DNA of 12,118 nt, from NCBI GenBank assembly GCA_964415525.1, contig CAYQAS010000126.1, positions 1-12,118 of the forward strand, read 5' to 3'. Below the pieces are notes generated by a model. The model was not told the origin of the DNA and ran no database searches. It saw only the letters and a program-made list of their open reading frames with translations. Shown one piece after another: positions 11,300 through 12,118 of the stretch. How positions within the stretch are numbered: position 1 is the first letter of the stretch; each line of letters starts with the position of its first letter. Both the position numbers and the translations under genes were made by a program. The stretch comes from CAZPUI01 sp964415525 (lineage in GTDB: Bacteria > Acidobacteriota > Holophagae > Holophagales > Holophagaceae).

Positions 11300-12118
11300 C
11301 TATTTCCCGGCGGGCTTCAGCAGGGCCGGGCTGGGAGCGCCCCAGGCCCTGTGCATGACGTGGAAAAGATGGGTGTTGTCGATGGTGTTCTTGCCCCCGA
11401 AGGTGTACCAGCTGGCCTCGCACCCCTTGATCAGATCCAGGCAGAGGTTCGGACCCGTCGCGGCGAGGGTCACCAGTTCGTTGGTGTGGTTCGGGCTGCC
11501 GTAGGTCACTTCACCTCCGGCGTAGGTCCAAGGGCTCACATAACCCATTTCGTTCGTGCCCATGGCCCGCTCGCGTCCGTGGTGCACGAAGGCGATGGTC
11601 TCTGTCTCGTCCCGCCACACCAGAGCCTCGCGACGGATCCCCGGTGCCGTGGGTTTCTGTTCAGGCAGCTGGCCCTTGCCGAGCTTCTTGGCCTGGTTCA
11701 ACTGCATGTAGCTGTTGCCGTGATCGGAGGTCACCAGGATCAGCGTGTTCTCCCGAGTCAGGTCATCCCCGGGCTGATCAAGATAGGCCAGGGTGGCCTT
11801 GATCGCCTCGTTGAGATCCCACATCGCGCCGATCATCCACTGGTAGTCGTTGGCGTGATTGGCCCAGTCGATATCCCCCTGCTCCACCATGAGGAAGAAG
11901 CCATTGCCGTTCTTCTTGAGCACCTTGAGGGCCGCCAACGTGGCGTCCTTCAGGAGGGGATTCTCAGGGGTGGCGGGGGTGCAAGAGGGGTTGGCAACGT
12001 TCTGATCGGGAATGGGAGGCTCGAAGTTGCCCCCCTTTCCTCCAAAGAGCCCGAAGAGCCGCTTGCCCTCCGCAGCGGCCTTGTCGGCTGCGGCGTTCAG
12101 GCTGGTGGTGCCATCCAC
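11300..12118 (-). CDS. Alkaline phosphatase (PhoA family), C-terminal part; start outside window
   Basis: About 272 C-terminal residues of a PF00245 alkaline phosphatase, a periplasmic or surface metalloenzyme that hydrolyses phosphomonoesters with two zincs and one magnesium. Seen in order: the metal-binding segment FFLMVEQGDIDWANHAND, containing the Glu, Asp and His ligand positions; TLILVTSDHGNSYM, matching the TADHxH region with its Asp-His pair; and GSPNHTNELVTLAATGPN, carrying the late metal-binding His. The nucleophilic serine region is upstream, outside the window. The frame is open to the right edge, where the first codon is GTG (Val) inside the gene and not a start. A variable insert (about residues 30-60 of this part) holds Pro, Asn and two Cys. 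The protein ends ALLKPAGK. phoX lies 153 bp downstream in the same direction, so the two phosphatases may share control. Confidence 0.92.
   Translation of the reverse strand: MDGTTSLNAAADKAAAEGKRLFGLFGGKGGNFEPPIPDQNVANPSCTPATPENPLLKDATLAALKVLKKNGNGFFLMVEQGDIDWANHANDYQWMIGAMWDLNEAIKATLAYLDQPGDDLTRENTLILVTSDHGNSYMQLNQAKKLGKGQLPEQKPTAPGIRREALVWRDETETIAFVHHGRERAMGTNEMGYVSPWTYAGGEVTYGSPNHTNELVTLAATGPNLCLDLIKGCEASWYTFGGKNTIDNTHLFHVMHRAWGAPSPALLKPAGK

Overview
The window is GC-rich bacterial DNA, densely coded, with no IS elements, CRISPR arrays, tRNA or rRNA genes seen. Two lipoprotein signal peptides and a TonB-type C-terminal domain point to a Gram-negative organism. The gene content (Pit/DUF47 pairs, a diheme lipoprotein, an EAL-CBS-GGDEF protein, kinase-fold proteins) would suit an Acidobacteriota/Holophagae-type genome. 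That taxonomic guess is inference only.

Layout, left to right. (1) 1-556: the 3' end of a Pit-family phosphate transporter gene, ending in a hairpin terminator. (2) 665-868, minus strand: a 67-aa cold-shock protein with its own terminator. (3) 1134-2809: a DUF47/PhoU-like gene and a complete second pit gene, 14 bp apart, then a strong terminator. (4) 2949-7296: three tightly packed genes, with 8-bp spacing and then an ATGA overlap. They encode a PstS-like phosphate-binding protein, a membrane protein joining a degenerate protein-kinase fold to a TonB-like C-terminal domain, and an EAL-CBS-GGDEF cyclic-di-GMP protein. (5) 7297-7572: a convergent gap with clustered hairpins and a minus-strand remnant of a choice-of-anchor-I type protein. 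(6) 7573-12118, minus strand: a diheme cytochrome-like lipoprotein, a PhoX-family (DUF839) lipoprotein, and the C-terminal part of a PhoA-family alkaline phosphatase. Transcription runs from the phosphatase towards the cytochrome.

The common thread is phosphate. There are two low-affinity transporters with a DUF47 partner, a solute-binding protein without PstCAB in view, and two unrelated phosphatase families. The most novel part is the compact operon at 2949-7296. A periplasmic phosphate-binding protein is followed by a one-pass protein with a cytoplasmic pseudokinase and a periplasmic TonB-like domain, and then by a cytoplasmic c-di-GMP enzyme. This could be a phosphate-sensing route across the inner membrane to c-di-GMP. 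That is inference from order, coupling and topology, not a demonstrated pathway.

The apparent long open frames opposite most genes (for example on the minus strand at 1700-3109 and 3809-5356, and on the plus strand at 7633-9255) are composition shadows of GC-rich coding sequence and are not annotated.
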